Shown: positions 25,818 to 37,949 of the stretch, piece by piece | How positions within the stretch are numbered: position 1 is the first letter of the stretch | How the letters are laid out: each line of letters opens with the position of its first letter | From: Chenopodium formosanum | Taxonomy: Eukaryota; Streptophyta; Magnoliopsida; Caryophyllales; Amaranthaceae | Assembly: GCA_024500155.1 (NCBI GenBank) | Contig: CM044872.1 | Location: 49,729,460-49,793,459 of the forward strand | Direction: 5' to 3' | Length of the DNA: 64,000 nt | Made by a program: the position numbers and the translations under genes | The notes under the pieces: model-generated | What the model saw: the letters and a program-made list of their open reading frames with translations, nothing else | What the model was told of the DNA's origin: nothing | Databases searched by the model: none

Positions 25818-25868
<51 letters not shown>

Positions 25869-25875
25869 AATAAAT
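25818..25875. repeat. AAT microsatellite
   Basis: A run of AAT/ATA units passing into AAAT units. Confidence 0.9.
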
Positions 25876-26271
25876 TAAATACACTTAAGTACACCTTACA
25901 TCTGATCGAGTGTATATAACAACTTTTGAAAAACCTAGTTAACGAATAAATGAGTTGATAATGCCCTGCTCGTATACAATTTCGTTCACAAGTTTGGGTG
26001 TACGTCCACCTATAGAGATGTACACTTAAGACAAAAATCTAACATTAATGAGTTAGAAGGTGGACTTAATGATGGTATGTTCTAATTTTGTATGCACAGA
26101 CGCACAGTGTATGTTTGACTCATATCCTATACAAGTATATTAATCACCTACAACATTTTAGGGTTGTGTCTGAAAAAAAAAATGGGCCCATGTATAAGGG
26201 AACATATTTGGATTGTTTCATACTTGGTATTTCAAAATGTAATTAAACAAATATATAGTGTGTTTCTAGCC

Positions 26272-26310
<39 letters not shown>
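26272..26310. repeat. A-tract
   Basis: About 38 A residues. The preceding sequence is not recognisable as a retroposon body. Confidence 0.85.
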
Positions 26311-26311
<1 letters not shown>

Positions 26312-26384
26312 CCAAATGCAAAACACATTTTAGACATAAAAAGCAAATAATCATGATTTTTTATTAGAGAAATTGTAATATATA

Positions 26385-26478
26385 TACTACCTCCGTTTCA
26401 TATTATTTGCAACGATTAGACATTTTTCCTCTCTACTTTATGTCAAATCGTTGCAAATAATATGAAACGGAGGTAGTA
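26385..26478. mobile_element. Minimal Stowaway-type MITE (90 bp)
   Basis: CTACCTCCGTTTCATATTAT at 26387 returns as its exact inverse complement ending at 26476. It forms a roughly 30-bp stem around a 30-bp loop and is flanked by TA on both sides (26385, 26477). Confidence 0.85.
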
Positions 26479-26522
26479 TATATATACAAGCGGATCTTGA
26501 TCGTAGAACTAGGATTTAGAAC

Positions 26523-26634
26523 TTAGGACCTGTTCTCTTCAGATTATTTTCAGTTCAGTTATGTTCAGTTCAGTTTTATTCTGTTCGGTTCAGTTCAGTT
26601 CAGCTCAGTTCAGTCAATCAGAACAAGCCCTAAG
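26523..26634. mobile_element. Short MITE with TTCAGTTCAG words
   Basis: Inverted ends TTAGGACCTGTTCT and AGAACAAGCCCTAA enclose repeats of TTCAGTTCAG. It resembles the longer element at 51168. Confidence 0.6.
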
Positions 26635-26909
26635 CCAACTTACTCCATAATATTTAACTAATGTAAAATAACGGTGGTGTGAAAAAAAAAATCTAGCCAA
26701 AAATTAGGAATTAATTTCAAAATCTACTAAACTCAAAAGTTGATCGATGCAATTTTTATTATTTCCCAAAGTGATACTTATAAATTCAATATATGATGGA
26801 TATACATACTCCTCACCATCTATTCAAGAGATACCGATAAAATAACCTTTTTAATTCGAGAGATTATATTATAGTGGATAACTTACGTCAAAAGTATAGC
26901 TAGTGATAG

Positions 26910-27440
26910 TAGGGATGAGCAAAACTACCTGAAAAATCGAAAATTTGAAAAATTGATCCGTAACCGTTTCGAAAATTAGGGTATTCGATCCGATAATCAT
27001 AATGTTTCGGGTACCCGTTCCGATAATTTGTTATCAGGTATGGTTATTGGGTATCATTTTAAAATTAACGGTTACCCGATCCGATCCGATAAGCATTTTT
27101 TTGCTTTTTTCCCTACTTAAATCTATATTTTTTTAAATCTAAACTCTTACTTTACTTCATAATTACTTTATAATATTAATGATTAGTAATATTATTAATA
27201 ATTTGGTCGAAATCATATGATATTGTTGTTAATTAGTGATAAATTATATCATAATAACTACATAATTAAGTTTAATTGTCATTATTGGATATCTTATAGG
27301 GTACCAGATAACCGATCCGAAAATTCGGGTACCCGAACTTATCGGTTCGGGTTATGGATATCACTTTTAGGGATTTTGGTTATCGAGTACCCGAACCGTT
27401 AGTACTAACGGTACGAGTACCCGTCCCATGCTCACCCCTA
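26910..27440. mobile_element. hAT-type MITE, family A
   Basis: 531 bp with inverted ends TAGGGATGAGCA and TGCTCACCCCTA. Flanks AGTGATAG and AGAGATAC agree at 6 of 8 bases, fitting an aged 8-bp duplication. The subterminal parts have GGTACCCGATCCGATAA-type words around an AT-rich centre. A second copy, inverted and interrupted, is at 41355. Confidence 0.75.
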
Positions 27441-27461
27441 AGAGATACCAATGGAGAGAGA

Positions 27462-27496
<35 letters not shown>

Positions 27497-29174
27497 CCCT
27501 TAAAGTAACTTATTTGCAAGCAAATGTATCTCAAGAAAGCTATCGTAATCAACATTCATCTAATTTTAAAAATTTAATTACTAATTTTGAAATAATTTTT
27601 TATTTTTTTTATAATTTTCCTAATTCACTTTTATTATTATTAAAATCTTAAAATAATTATAAATTAAAAAATAAATTTAAAAAATATGAAAAAACATTTG
27701 TAATTGATTTTGACATAAAAAAATAAATAAATATCAACCAATAAAAAATTAATGTAATGGTAGTCATAAAATGACTACCATAGAATTTTGGACGAAATGA
27801 AAAAAATAAATACTTTGTAGCTAACCATTAGAAAATTAAAGTTTTGGAAGAAAAGTTTATGACTTGAAATTAAAGTTTTGGACGAAAAGTTTATGAATTG
27901 AAATTTAAGTTTTGTAAATTAAGAATTAACTCGTGCTATATTAGGAAAATTATTACTGTACAGTCAAGTTACAATATTTTTTGTTGACAAGGTCCACATA
28001 AAGATGCATATTGGTTATTGATGTCAAAAAAAAAACATATTGGTTATTAAAAAATAAAAAATAAATAAAAAAATAAAAAGTACCAGGAGATAGTATAATC
28101 AAGTGCACCATTGACATCTTCCAAACAAAAGAAATTGAAAATACTAATCTAAAAATATAAATAAACAAATGGATTATTTTACAAATTATTAATAATTTTA
28201 AGAAATGACAATTAATGTGAAAGATAAAACTCTTATATTTGACAATGAATGATAGATCTCTAGAAAATTACTTCACTTGTCAACAAATGTTTTTTTTTTC
28301 TATATTAAAAATAGAAAAAGACATATACTCATGTTCCTTATTTCCAAAAAATAAAATGGATTATTTTATACTCCGTAATATGGTTGCCAAACTTAATGTG
28401 GAATACTCCGTACTAGTTACATACTTACACGCACGTTTAAAAAATTTTAAGTAACAATATATACAAATACCACATATAATTAATATGACAAATCATTCAA
28501 ATTAAAGTAGCATACGTACAATCAATTTGGCAGATTACATCATTCAAATACTTGTATTCCATACTCTATAACTCATAGTTTAGCATTTTTTTATTTTATT
28601 TTTATTATAATATGGATGAGAAGTACAAACGCTGTAGTATTTAACTATTTAGAAGTACTATAATACTATACATAATACATACGATACCTATAAATACAGA
28701 ATAGAAAAAATTGAAAATGAGAAAAATAAAATGAGCTGAAACGTCAATAACCACCAACCCTGAAGCAATTGGTACGCCTAGGGTTTTGACGTGTCGACTC
28801 TTCATTGAATGATATTGGTTCACTATTGCTATCTTTCTAGACTATTGCTAGCCATATACGACAAAATATGAGCCAAAGTTTTTTTTTTTTTTCCTTATTT
28901 TTTTTATGGGTAATACATAAACGATGCATGCAAGAAATGAAAACCCGTAACATACATGCATCGAGTGTGATTATAAAAATACTTCATTATTTTCCTCACA
29001 CATACATTGGTCCACCTATTGAGATATACTCCGTATTTTAGGAAGGTTAATATTGTGAATATTGTGAAAGAATATCTTAGAATATATTGTGATTTATTTT
29101 AGGTTATTTGGCCTTGTCCTACCTCCAAGTATACCTATCTATAAATATTGTATGTGGCCGATGTTGATGAATAA
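27441..29174. other. AT-rich spacer with minor repeats
   Basis: It holds a T/A run at 27467-27496, a short perfect hairpin (ATGGTAGTCAT..ATGACTACCAT, 27757-27781) and a 35-bp tandem repeat of ATTAAAGTTTTGGAMGAAAA at 27833-27915. No supported gene. Confidence 0.45.
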
Positions 29175-29362
29175 TAGCCAAATATCACTAGTCTAGCTTT
29201 CAATCTCTGCAAGTTTCCATGCTCATCGTACTTCTCTTTATAGACCCATTTACTTCCAAGCGCCTTTTTGTCAGGTGGTAATGTCTCTAACACCCGTGTG
29301 TCCTGATCTTCAAGTGCCTGTATTTCTTCTACCATTGCTTTTCTCCATCGTTCATGCTTCAT
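29175..29362 (-). pseudogene. Ty1/Copia reverse transcriptase fragment
   Basis: The complement translates to KHERWRKAMVEEIQALED, then GSKWVYKEKYDEHGN and LKARLVIFG. These are the opening motifs of the RVT_2 domain of plant Copia elements. About 60 aa survive, with no LTR, protease or integrase around it. It is a dead remnant. Confidence 0.85.
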
Positions 29363-29462
29363 AGAAAATATATTGCAGCAATTACAGGTGGCAATGAACC
29401 GAAAATTTTTAGAGAAGCCATTCAATTCTCTCTTTCTCTCTATTTTGTCACCACCCCATGGC

Positions 29463-29685
29463 AAATTGATCACATTATAGAAGATATCAAGATCCTACTT
29501 CGCAGATTCCCCCATTGGGAACTCCGGCATGTCTACAGAGAAGCAAATAGAGCAGCAGATTGGATAACAAATGTTGGGCATCTTGTCATCGATGAATTGA
29601 ATATTTCATTTTGTACCTCTTCGGCTTTATACCCCATTCTCACCTCAGATGCTTTAGGATCGCCCCTTGTGAGGAGGGGGTCATA
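29463..29685 (+). pseudogene. LINE RNase H-like C-terminal fragment
   Basis: The plus strand reads DHIIEDIKILLRRFPHW, then HVYREANRAADWITNVGH, then a stop at 29683-29685. This is the end of the RNase H domain found in plant LINE polyproteins and related host-encoded domains. It lies about 100 bp from the Copia fragment on the other strand. Confidence 0.75.
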
Positions 29686-29711
29686 ATTCTTTCCTTTTTA
29701 CATACTTCACT

Positions 29712-29973
29712 CCTCCTGTTTTTAAATACTTGCACCAAATCTCTTAAGTACGTATGTCAATGCTAATCTTTGACCAATACTCATAATATATGTAATTGTC
29801 AATAAATATAAATTTTAACAATTAAAAATTAATATTTTCATTTATTGAGACGATTCTAACAAGCACCCTCAAAACTATATTTTTTCTTATGTATAAATCA
29901 CAAACAAAAGTCAAAGTAGAACAAAAAAATAGTACAAAAAATAGAAACGAAATAAGTATTTGAAAACAGGGGA
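29712..29973. mobile_element. Stowaway-like MITE
   Basis: CTCCTCCTGTTTTTAAATAC near the left end returns inverted as GTATTTGAAAACAGGGG at the right. The same arm type occurs at 41769-42082. Borders are approximate. Confidence 0.6.
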
Positions 29974-31251
29974 ATTATTTAGAAACGCAATTGTACTATT
30001 GTAGCTTGCTTGTCAGATGAAAAATACATTGTACGAAGTAGTATACAAAGTAACTTATCGTTTTGAATTCTATTATACGTGTATGATAAAAACCAATTAA
30101 AGTTTGGCGTAGTGAAAAATTTTGAATCTAAGAGGTTCTTTAGAGACTCTTTCAAGTTGGAATTCCCTCATCCCTCTTCCAAAGGGCCTAGCCTAAGCTA
30201 CTTACCCAGACTGTGTGAACATGTGTAACAGTGTAACGTTTAAGCCCGTTAGAGCCCTTTGCCTTGTCAAAATAATTCGTATATATATGATAAGGACCTC
30301 AAGTAAATTTTAATCAAAAAACAAATAAAAAAATAATAGATATAATAATGAACCGGCCAGTAAAAATAAGTTTTAGTAATTAAAGTTATATTAACTTCAA
30401 CAAAAATAATTTAATTTTAAATCAATAATCAATAAATTAAGTTAACTTTTTTTTTTTTTAAAAAAAAAAAAAGGTGAAAATAATTTAATAAATAATGAAA
30501 ACCCCTTCAAAATTCAAAAATTGAGGTTGTATATGGTTTAGTAGAAATTGTTGAGAAGAGAAGGGATAAATAATTTTTTTACTGAACTTTCTGAAACCAG
30601 TGCTGGTGATTAAAGATTTTTATGGTTAAATATCCACTGATAAGCGTGAGATTAACTATAATTATTAAAAAAAATTCACCTAATTTCTTTCAAATTTAAC
30701 TTTTAATTTATTGATTTTAAATTAATTGTTTTGGTTGAACTTTTATATTAGTAAACTAGATTACGCTCGTGCGATGCACGATTTTTAACATTATTTTACG
30801 ATTTTAATAATATTTTTAGCTAATTTGTGTGTAATATGTACGTAGTACAAATAATTGAAGCAAATTATAATAAAATTGATAGATTAATAAAGAGTGGAAA
30901 CCTCAATACATATAATCTGTGTAGAATATACGAAGTAGCTAGGAGAAAAAGATAATGTTTATAAAAATTTGAAACAGTCCGACCTTCTTTTAATTTCTCC
31001 AATGAAAATGGCATAATTAGTCTATTTAAATATGAAATCTGTTAGGAAAATGTATAAATAATTTACAATTTTTATATTTTTATTTATGTTAAAAATATAG
31101 TGATATCATTATTAGTTTTGACGGGAAATTTTTTTATGAGAGGTTGACATGTAAAAAGCAATGACATCAGGGATAGTTATTTTAGTTATATTTGTAGATT
31201 ATTAAAAAAAAAAATACATTGGCAACGTGAAAATCTATAATTTTTAAACTC
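29974..31251. other. AT-rich spacer with a Helitron end
   Basis: Apart from the Helitron terminus at 30756-30780 and homopolymer runs (30448-30473), I see nothing here. Confidence 0.4.
30756..30780 (-). mobile_element. Helitron 3' terminus
   Basis: On the complement, the hairpin CGTGCATCGCACG is followed after 8 nt by CTAG and then T, the standard Helitron 3' end inserted before T. The 5' end (TC..) should lie to the right but I could not fix it. Confidence 0.5.
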
Positions 31252-31876
31252 AGAAATTTGGTTCCCTCTAGGTTTTCTCCTTGGGAGGGTTTTTTGGTCC
31301 CCTCTAGGGTTTCTCCCTTGGGAGGATTTTTCTAGCCTCCATTGCTAGATTTTTCTTCTTTTTTTGAAGGTTTTCCTTCAATCTCCTCCTTCTCTCTTTC
31401 TCTTCCATCTCTTTTCTTCTGATCTTAATTGTAAATTTTTGTAGGGGCTTCCATCGGTATTTTTACCGGTGGTAAGCCCCAAAAAAACTTTTTAATTGCT
31501 TTCAATAAAAGATCACATCTTTATGATGGAGTTTGATCTACTATTAGGTTTAATTTATTTGTTTGTTCGTCTGTCAAAGTTTGAAGATTTAGGGTTTCAC
31601 AATCTCCAAAAGTGTCTAGAAGGCCATATGAGTTTTTTCACCCAAACAACTATTCATATGTGGATCTCAAGCCGAATTAGTGCTAACTCACAGATTGTAT
31701 TGCTTCAGATGAAGATTTTTATAAAGGCGATCGTTGATCAAATCTGCGATGTAACTAGTTCTATGGTGAATTGTATTTGTATTGGAATTTTAGATTTCCT
31801 CGGAATTGTTTGTAAGTGCCGTTTGGGTATCTTTCATTAATGAAATCCTTTCTCTTCTTGTCAAAAAAAAAAAAAA
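31252..31876 (+). mobile_element. Short deleted LINE-type retroposon, copy 1
   Basis: A 625-bp element runs from a GGTTCCCTCTAGGTTTTCTC leader to an A tail at 31863-31876. It is flanked by TTTAAACTC on both sides (31243-31251, 31877-31885), a target-site duplication. It has a pyrimidine-rich leader, a strong hairpin near 31446-31483 and a 3' part ending ATTAATGAAATCC. No reverse transcriptase is present. The 114-codon open frame inside has no known motif. Copy 2 is at 36473. Confidence 0.8.
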
Positions 31877-32520
31877 TTTAAACTCGTTGTCCTCCCAAAC
31901 TTTAACAAATGTGGTCAATTAATAAAAGCAACAATAAAATCAATCAATTTGTATTTTCTTAATTAGATACACTTGGAGGTAGGTCGGAGTTGATCAAATG
32001 CAACCTAGCTCGACCCAAAAAAAAAATGTCCAATCATGAAACGTTTTTTGAGTCATGAATTTAAGTGACTCGCTTTTGGGGGGTGGGGGGAGGGGAAGCT
32101 TGAATAAAAATAATTAGTAAAAAAAAAATTAGTTTAATAAAAATAATTTAATTCAATAAAAATAATTTTAAGTACACTATTAAATAAGGGATATGATATC
32201 ATGTATCTAAATATACTGAATTACCGTATTTAACATTCAAGCCAAAAGGTGTATCCAAAAATCTTATCAACCATCTTAACATCGCCCTGACACTAAACTA
32301 ATAAATAAAAGAGACCTTTTTCAAAAGCATTTGGCGCACCACATAAGCAAAACTATTATTTCAACCAATGAAAAATTAGATTTATATTACTCCCTGTGTT
32401 TTTTTTTTATTATTTGCATCAGTTTGACCGGCACATTTGACGAGACACAACTTTGACCATTAATATCGTTAATTGTCTATTAGTAAAAATTGTAACAAAA
32501 TTATATTATGAAATTTAGAC

Positions 32521-33066
32521 ATTATGACTAGGGGTGTTCATAAATTGGTTCGGACCGAAAAATGGACCGGACAACCTCAGACCGACCCTGGAACGAACCG
32601 GACTGAACTAATCCGTCCGATCTTCGGGTCTAGAAATTTATTTTTCAGTCTTCGGTCCGGTCCAAAACCCTATAAAAACCGGTTTTGGACCAGACCGATT
32701 TTTTATTAAAAATGTGAAACTTTAAATAATGGTTAAGATCATCCTTAATAATATTATAAAACACTAAATTTATGAGTTTTTTTGTTCTAAATATACAAAA
32801 AAAAAGACGTTAAAGTGTAGATTTTCCTTTAATTTTTTAGAGTTTTTCATAAAATTATTAAAAAAAAATAGAATTCTTTTCAAAAAAAAATTTAAATCGG
32901 TCCAAAGAGGTCTGGTCCAGGTTTTGGACCAATTCTTTCGATCCGATCCGGGTTTGGTCCTAGCTTAATCGGACCGGTCTTCGATTCTTAAAATTCTAAT
33001 TTTGGCCCAGTTCGAGTCCGTCTGGTCCGGTATGGTCTTGGACCGATGAACAACCCTAATTATGAC
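32521..33066. mobile_element. hAT-type MITE with perfect target duplication
   Basis: The element 32529-33058 (530 bp) has inverted ends TAGGGGTGTTCAT and ATGAACAACCCTA (12 of 13). It is flanked by identical ATTATGAC (32521-32528, 33059-33066). The arms are built from GGTCCGGTCCAAAACC-type words and the core is AT-rich. No coding sequence, so it depended on another element's transposase. Confidence 0.9.
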
Positions 33067-33239
33067 TAATCTAATGATATATTATATAATAAATTTTATT
33101 TATTTTATAAAGGTGAAAAAATTAAGTCAACCATGGCATGTGAATAGTGCAAAATTCAAAGTGATGCATATAAAAAAAAATATTGGAGGGAGTATATCTT
33201 ACGATTTAAAAAAACAAACTCGCCATCTAAGAAAAAGTA

Positions 33240-34350
33240 ATATATGAGATTTGAGAATTTAACAACATGTGTAAAAAAAATAAAAATAATTTAATATTAA
33301 ATTATTTTTAAGAAACAAAAATAATTATCTTTTATCTTACAGAGTAGCATTTAAATTATTTTTAAAATCTAATTAAAAATTAAAAATTTGTTTTATATTA
33401 ATGATTTTATTTAAATATATGATGAATGAGATAATACTTTCATAATTTATTTCAATTTAATAAAGTCAAGTTCTACATAAGTAATCAATTTATAATAAAT
33501 TCAAGTTCTACATAGGTAATTAATTAAATAATTTAAAAACTTTAGAAAATAGTTTACCTTTATTTTAATTATTAAAAAAAAATTAGAAAAGCAAAAGAAA
33601 ATGTTAGATATTAAGAGATTACAAGAAATATACAAAATAAAATATAAAAAGTATCAGCATCACACGGGCTTAATAACGAATGAGATTTTAGAGTTAAATT
33701 ATCAATGAATAGTGATTGAGAATTACAATGAATAGTGATTGAGGATTTAAAATATTTAAAAAAAACAAAAAAAATATATATATAATATCTTTTCACATAA
33801 AAGATTATATCCTAATATTTGGCGAATGGGATAACATGTTTAAAATTTATGTATTTTTTTTTAATAAATCCAGTTACCATATAACTCACAACAATGAATA
33901 AGGTCGGATTAAATTACATAATAAAATTAGATTTTCTAATAGGCTATAGCTTAGCAATTTAAGTATATTATTATATGGTTTTATGTTTGAAGCTATTAAT
34001 AGTAAAATAAATCAAATAATAATAATAATAATAAAAAAAACTTAGAGTCTCACGAATGATTCAAGAGTTTAATTTTATGTGCCCTTAGGTTAAAAAACTA
34101 CGCATAGTGATTAAATTATTTAAAAAATAAAATAAAATTATCTTTTCACATTAAACATATACAAATAAATTATTTTGACCAATGAAAAAAAAATATTTAC
34201 ATTTTATTTTTGAATTAAAAAAACCAATTAACACATAGGCAAAATCAACAAATGAGATTTGAGAGTGTAAATTCAAGTGCCACATAAAAACTATGAATAG
34301 TGATATAGAATTTAAATTATTTTTGTAAAAATTATCTTTTAACAAGCAGA
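33240..34350. repeat. Degenerate dispersed/tandem block
   Basis: A phrase of the type AATGAGATTTGAGAGT.. CATAAAAACTATGAATAGTG.. AAATTATCTTTTCACATT recurs at about 33245, 33680, 34060 and 34250 in the same orientation with many changes. The sequence around it is AT-rich filler. Confidence 0.5.
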
Positions 34351-34411
34351 TTAATCAAAATATTGTCTAATTAAAAAAAAATATCTTTTTCATGTAATTT
34401 ATGTATAAAAA

Positions 34412-34441
34412 AAATCGTGCATTGCATAAACTTTCATCTAG
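34412..34441 (+). mobile_element. Degenerate Helitron 3' terminus
   Basis: TCGTGCATTGCAT, a weakened hairpin, is followed 9-10 nt later by CTAG (34438-34441) and then T. The degenerate repeat block to its left may be the body of this element. Confidence 0.4.
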
Positions 34442-36472
34442 TAGTAAGTATTTGAAACAATGTTTTGGCCCGAATCGAACTTGAGCCAATCTAAAACTTT
34501 GGCCTATGATAACCTACTTTTTTGCCAATGTCTAGCCAGCTCAATCCATGATCATGTCTAATGTAGGTGCGTCCAAGGGTATTATTTTTTATTTGATACT
34601 TTTTGCTCTTTTTAGAATCTTCATAAAAATATAGCATATTATTTATGTATAAATTTAAATAATAAACAATAATCTTTGCATAATACGCACTGAAAAAGAC
34701 TTTTACAAAATTGATCTCACATGATACTTTTATTCCTTGTAAATAAAAAGTTATTTGAACATGAAAATTGATATAATATACAATACAAAAATAATACTCC
34801 TTTTGTCCATGAACAATAAACACAGTCAAATTTAACACACATGTTTGTTCATTAGTTTGAATTTAAATATGTATAATTAAATGTTTGTGAAAAATATTGT
34901 AAAGTTGATATTTTGATGCCTTATATGAATCCACACTTCTTACTTAACAACATATTTCATATTAACATTTGTTTTATTCTATTGCCGAAAAAAAAACTAT
35001 GGTCAAAATAGTGAAAAAAATCACACACGTTAATTATTCCAGGACCGATCGATGAATACTAATTAAATTATTTACATGTCAACATCCACTTTTGTGAAAA
35101 TTTCATCATACACTTGAGTGTACCATGGTTCAAAATACAAGGAAATAATAAACGCGGAAGAACATTGTGTACAAATATAACGTACAAGAGCAAAAGAATT
35201 ACAAAACAATTCGATCTCTCCCTGGTTTAATTGATTTATTATTTATACTCTTTTATTTATGGAATTGATTAATTATTGGCATTCCATATTAATTTTGGTA
35301 AATAAAATTTTATTTTATTTTTTTATTAAGAGAGAGAAATTGATAAACAGGTCTGGGCCACACCCGTCACAACTGTCCACTTTATACGACCAAGAAAGTT
35401 CCACCTCAAAACCATATGGCAATGAGGGGAGTAGCCCCTTAGCCTTATAAAGTGGACACAACTTTCTTATTTCTTCAATGTGGGATATACTTTCCAACAC
35501 TTTCTACACTCTTCAATGTGGGACAACACACCACTCACATGTGAATTTTCTCATAGGCTTAACAGAAATTGAGTTGATATAGAGATAGAAATTAAACCAT
35601 GGTAAATTTTGAATTTCAAAGTGATTCAATGTTATAACGGGGTTGATTTTATTGTTTTGGTGAATCTCTTAGTCAAAAGATATAATTGACTAATTCGATA
35701 TTGGAAGAAAAGGTATTTTTTAATTTTTTTTTTCTTTTTCCTGTTATTTTCTGATATTGAAGATAATGTTCTTCATATTATGATGAATGTACTTTTATCA
35801 TTTCTTAGATTCATGAAATTTGTTCTTTGAGTCTGAATTATATGTTCTTTACATTACAAACAATATTCTGTAAGGTATTTACAATAGATTAAACATGTTT
35901 ACGTATCAATAGTACAAATTATGTTCTTTATATTACAAACAATGGTCCTTTTATCAATAAGATGAATATTATATCTAAATATAAAAAAATATATGGTGAA
36001 AAAATGTGATCAAGTTTCTAGAGAATTTTTTAAAAGAAAATGATTGAAATAAAATAATTTGGAAAGTGAACATTTGAGAATGAAATTTTAAAATTTGAAT
36101 TTTTGAAATTTGAAAAGGAAACCTTGAATTTTTTTTAGTTGAAAATAATTTTATATAAAAAAAATTCTGAAAACTAAATATTTTTAAATGATTTGACATT
36201 ATGTATGTGGTAAAATCTATTATTAGTTATCTTTTACCTTTATAAAAAATGTTTCTTAGAAATAAACTGTGTTTTTTAAATTTTAATGTTGTGTTCTTTT
36301 ATAAATTCATAATGTTCTTTATGATTATAAGTCATGTTCTTTCTGCTTAATTCGAGTGTACCATGCGCATAGCACATCTAGGTGCACAAACCACCAATTG
36401 CCACTTTTGTCATTGTATGGTGCCAAGCAACATTATACGTAGTATTTGATCTCCTTTATAACTAGCATTGAT
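34442..36472. other. Spacer with an LTR-like remnant
   Basis: Between 35330 and 35545 is a remnant with CACACCCGTCACAACT.., AACCATATGGCAATGAGG, CCTTATAAAGTGGACA and CAATGTGGGATA. It resembles 46431-46560 and the regulatory part of short plant LTRs. ATGTTCTTT words recur between 35765 and 36345. No gene supported. Confidence 0.4.
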
Positions 36473-37097
36473 TTTTTTTTGAAGGGAAGATCAATTCATT
36501 AATAAGAAGCCATACAACATCTACAAAAGAAATCAGAAACGATAAATACAATGAAAATTGAATCAAATAACAATTCTAATTCTATAGAATTATGGTCGCG
36601 AGTGAGAATTGACATTGATGAATACCCTCGTCTCTTGAATCGCTGTCCTCTACAACCTTCTTCTACAAGGGGGCCTTGCAATTTTTGATAGTCTTTGAAT
36701 TGAACAAAACCTAATTCAATTAATTGTAGTCGTTGATCTGACAATTTATTCAACGCCGCACGAACTACCACCAAAAAAATTAGAACTTCCGATGACAAAA
36801 GGAAAATCATCTACACCGATCAAGACCATCATAAGGATGGGATATATTATTATAAGCGATTAAAAAGGAATTTGGGGGCTTACCACTGATCAAGAAACCA
36901 GTGGTAGCCCTTACCAATAATCACAATGGAGATCAAGGATAGAAGGATGAAGGAGGAAAAAGGGAGAAGGGAGAAGATCGGAGGAAAACCCTAAAACAAA
37001 ACTGAAAAAAAACCTAGCAAAAAACTAGGAAAAAAACCCTCCCAAGGAGAAACCTAGAGGGAAAACCCTAGTAAAAAACTAGGAGCAAAGAAGACTG
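36473..37097 (-). mobile_element. Short deleted LINE-type retroposon, copy 2
   Basis: A 625-bp element on the complement starts next to 37097 with a leader containing CCCTCTAGGTTTCTCCTTGG and ends in an A tail (T run at 36473-36480). It is flanked by a perfect 17-bp target duplication TTATAACTAGCATTGAT (36456-36472, 37098-37114). Its layout matches copy 1 at 31252: leader, hairpin (near 36885-36922), 3' end with TTATTAATGAATTG. The frame inside (36499-36810) has no known motif. Confidence 0.85.
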
Positions 37098-37949
37098 TTA
37101 TAACTAGCATTGATGATAGCACGTTTGATAGCTAATTAGCCCAATTTTCAGCTTTTTAAAAGCATAATTAAGTAATAAAAGGACTTTTTTCTAGTAAGTT
37201 TTCTATTTCATCCATTGAGGTTGTAAATCTGTTTTTTGCTTCGTATTTTTTAGTCAAATAAAAACAAGTTGTAACAAATTAAACACGTACATTTACTCTC
37301 AAGCTCATATGTTCCACTTACATACAAATTACATCCGAATCAATTAAGTTGCCGTAACTAACTCGTTTACATTAAAAAGAATTTTCTCGGATTGACACCG
37401 CGTTGAAGTACACTTTCGAATTGTCCAAACAACTCATCAACCAATCCATATAGCTTGACTTATGCCCAACTAAACTTGTGATAGATCCGACCTTCATACG
37501 ACGTGCTTGTCTAACCTAAAACAATACTTGTAATAGACTAATAGCTGTAAATTGTTCATCATCATTTATTATGAGTAATTGAAAGGGAAAAAAATGAAGT
37601 GGTAAATAAAGGAAAATTTACGCATGTACGGAATACGTAGTAAACTAGTAATTAAAGTGAGTGGTGCATGGATAACTGGCCAACAATAGTATGGACGTAT
37701 GGTGCGCGCTTTTTATCGAGAAACCGTTGGAATTTCGCATGTGTAAAAAGTAAATTGTTAAGACTTCTGAGTTCTGACTATACCACTTATGTCACTCTCA
37801 ATCCAATTGTTTCTTAGACTACTACGTGTCGATTTTTTTATTTGATTTCATGCATTACTCCTTTTTTGCATGCTAATTGCTGAAAAACCTATTCCCTCAT
37901 CTCATAGCAATCTATTTTCATCAATATGTTTCGTATTTGTCAACGCAAA

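Noticed and set aside
31496..31840. 114-codon frame inside the short retroposon
   Set aside because: No reverse transcriptase, nuclease or nucleocapsid motif, and copy 2 does not keep the same protein.
34491..34838. 115-codon frame on the minus strand
   Set aside because: AT-driven composition rich in Tyr, Ile, Phe and Asn, no motif and no splice context.
35330..35545. Possible complete TRIM element
   Set aside because: LTR-like words are present but I could not find paired LTRs or a target duplication, so it is only noted as a remnant.
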